A stretch of 6,285 nt of DNA from JBHHXR01 sp046757205 (lineage in GTDB: Bacteria > Pseudomonadota > Alphaproteobacteria > Rhodobacterales > Rhodobacteraceae): positions 1 to 6,285 of the forward strand of contig JBHHXR010000203.1 in assembly GCA_046757205.1 (NCBI GenBank). Reading direction: 5' to 3'. The translations under genes and the position numbers were made by a program. Below, one piece after another: positions 5,565-6,285 of this stretch (position 1 is its first letter; the number at the start of each line of letters is the position of its first letter). The notes beneath the pieces were generated by a model. That model was not told where the DNA came from and made no database searches. It saw only the letters and a list, made by a program, of their open reading frames with translations.

Positions 5565-5689
5565 AACATGGCGATCGTCAGCTTGTAACAGCCGTGGTCT
5601 TGCCAGCCCGTAGTGCCGACGCGGCCGTTTTTCCGGTGCTCATCCACCGGGGCGAAGACAAGCGTCAAATGGCCCGATATGATCCGCCC

Positions 5690-6119
5690 ATGACCAGGAA
5701 TTTCAGCCACGAAATAGTCGTGGAACGCCCCGCGTCCGAGACCTTTCCCCTGTTCACACCCAAGGGCGAGGAGGCCTGGGTGCCCGGTTGGAAACCCGAC
5801 TATGTTCGTCCCGCGACGGGCGAAACTTGCGAAGAGATGATCTTCACCACCGGCGAGGGCGAGGAAAAGACCTTCTGGACCTGCCTCACATGGCAACCGG
5901 ACAGATGGCATGTCCGCTATCTGCGGCTGACGCCCGCTTCCCGGTTTGCGTTTGTCGATTCAGTGCACGCCGGAGGCACCTGACCGAACCCGCGTTCGCG
6001 TCTCCTACCGGATGCAGGCGCTTTCGGACGCCGGTGGCGCATATATGGAACACATTTCGCAGGAAGAGTTCGCAAGATCGATCGATGGCTGGTCTGAACT
6101 CATCGAGGCCATGGACTGA
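5690..6119 (+). pseudogene. SRPBCC/START-like domain protein broken by a +1 frameshift
   Basis: The first frame from ATG 5690 gives 97 residues (MTRNFSHEIVVERPASETFP onward), with an SRPBCC-like core including LFTPKGEEAWVPGW (21-34), the segment MIFTTGEGEEKTFWTC (50-65) and VRYLRLTPASRFAFVD (75-90), then stops at 5981-5983. The missing C-terminal part continues in another frame from about 5973: EAPDRTRVRVSYRMQALSDA and on to SIDGWSELIEAMD, ending at TGA 6117-6119. Removing one base, for example one G of GGAGG (5972-5976), would restore a 142-residue protein with the fold's C-terminal helix. SRPBCC proteins have a helix-grip fold with a hydrophobic ligand cavity; the ligand is unknown. No clear Shine-Dalgarno was found. 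An alternative in-frame ATG is at 5669, and a GTG at 5594 is less likely. The break may be a true mutation or a sequencing error, since the codons after it remain well preserved. Confidence 0.8.
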
Positions 6120-6285
6120 CCTGGACACGCCCCATCCGCCTTCCGTCGCGGACACGGAAGCGAACGGGACCATGACCTCGAGAAAGATGAACTTGTCCGG
6201 AAACATATCCCGTTATCCCGCCCGGGTCGCTCGCGGCCCGGGCTGCGCCTGCCTGCCCCTCGGGCCGGGCGCATTCGCGCCCGCC
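6120..6285. other. Non-coding tail ending in a palindromic repeat element
   Basis: No gene is supported after the SRPBCC stop. Minus-strand frames across this stretch run antisense through the SRPBCC remnant and show no family features. A small dyad TTCCGT-N7-ACGGAA lies at 6141-6159. From about 6208 the sequence becomes palindromic and GC-rich, as described in the separate repeat entry. Confidence 0.55.
6220..6285. repeat. Second REP-like palindromic element, inverted relative to the one at 3575-3636, cut by window edge
   Basis: GCCCGGG (6220-6226) and CCCGGGC (6237-6243) form a 7-bp stem. Near the edge GGGCGC-attc-GCGCCC forms another small hairpin. The stretch GGGCGCATTCGCGCCCGCC at the window end matches, with one extra T, the reverse complement of 3598-3615 (GGGCGCATCGCGCCCGCC). 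The preceding GCGCCTGCCTGCCCC is similar to GCGCCTGCCCC, the reverse complement of 3621-3631. This suggests two copies of one dispersed family in opposite orientation. Confidence 0.6.

Noticed and set aside
5568..5588. Six-residue frame after a GGAGG-like sequence upstream of the SRPBCC gene
   Set aside because: It is too short and has no amino-acid bias that would suggest an attenuator leader peptide.
5429..5911. 160-codon minus-strand frame upstream of the caspase-like gene
   Set aside because: It is antisense to the SRPBCC coding region and overlaps the proposed caspase promoter and start, with no recognisable domain.
5886..6206. 106-codon minus-strand frame at the right end
   Set aside because: It runs antisense through the C-terminal half of the SRPBCC remnant, which reads as a family-typical sequence on the plus strand.

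Overview
The window is GC-rich, bacterial and gene-dense. Codon choice, an FNR/FixK-type box (TTGATCCAGCGCAA), GC-rich palindromic intergenic repeats and the gene families present suggest an alphaproteobacterium. The genus cannot be fixed from the sequence. No tRNA, rRNA, CRISPR array, insertion sequence or phage gene was found.

Layout, left to right. (1) A Tas-like NADP(H)-dependent aldo/keto reductase on the minus strand, cut off by the left edge at its C-terminus (1-897). (2) Divergent from it, a short YggT-family membrane protein (1085-1372, plus). (3) Convergent with that, an exported methionine sulfoxide reductase MsrA (1389-2042, minus). (4) A divergent intergenic region with a predicted FNR/FixK box, leading to an AhpD/carboxymuconolactone-decarboxylase-like protein (2226-2564, plus) whose CxxC has become CxxS. 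A three-copy 14-bp tandem repeat straddles its stop codon. (5) An exported metallo-beta-lactamase-fold hydrolase with a complete set of metal ligands (2682-3515, plus). (6) A 291-bp gene-free stretch of nested GC-rich inverted repeats (3516-3806). (7) A large exported caspase-like (peptidase C14) protein with a peptidoglycan-binding-like domain (3807-5432, minus). Its last ~95 codons are strikingly AT-rich and look like a foreign C-terminal module. (8) A divergent SRPBCC/START-like gene (5690-6119, plus) broken by a +1 frameshift. (9) A tail (6120-6285) ending in a second palindromic element, related to the one at 3575-3636 but inverted.

The genes do not form one operon, because strand changes separate most of them. 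A loose redox or envelope-stress theme runs through the left half: aldo/keto reductase, periplasmic MsrA, AhpD-like protein and a possible oxygen-responsive box. This grouping is inference. The observation most worth following is the caspase protein with the compositionally foreign C-terminal domain. I see no convincing evidence for a wholly new multi-gene system.
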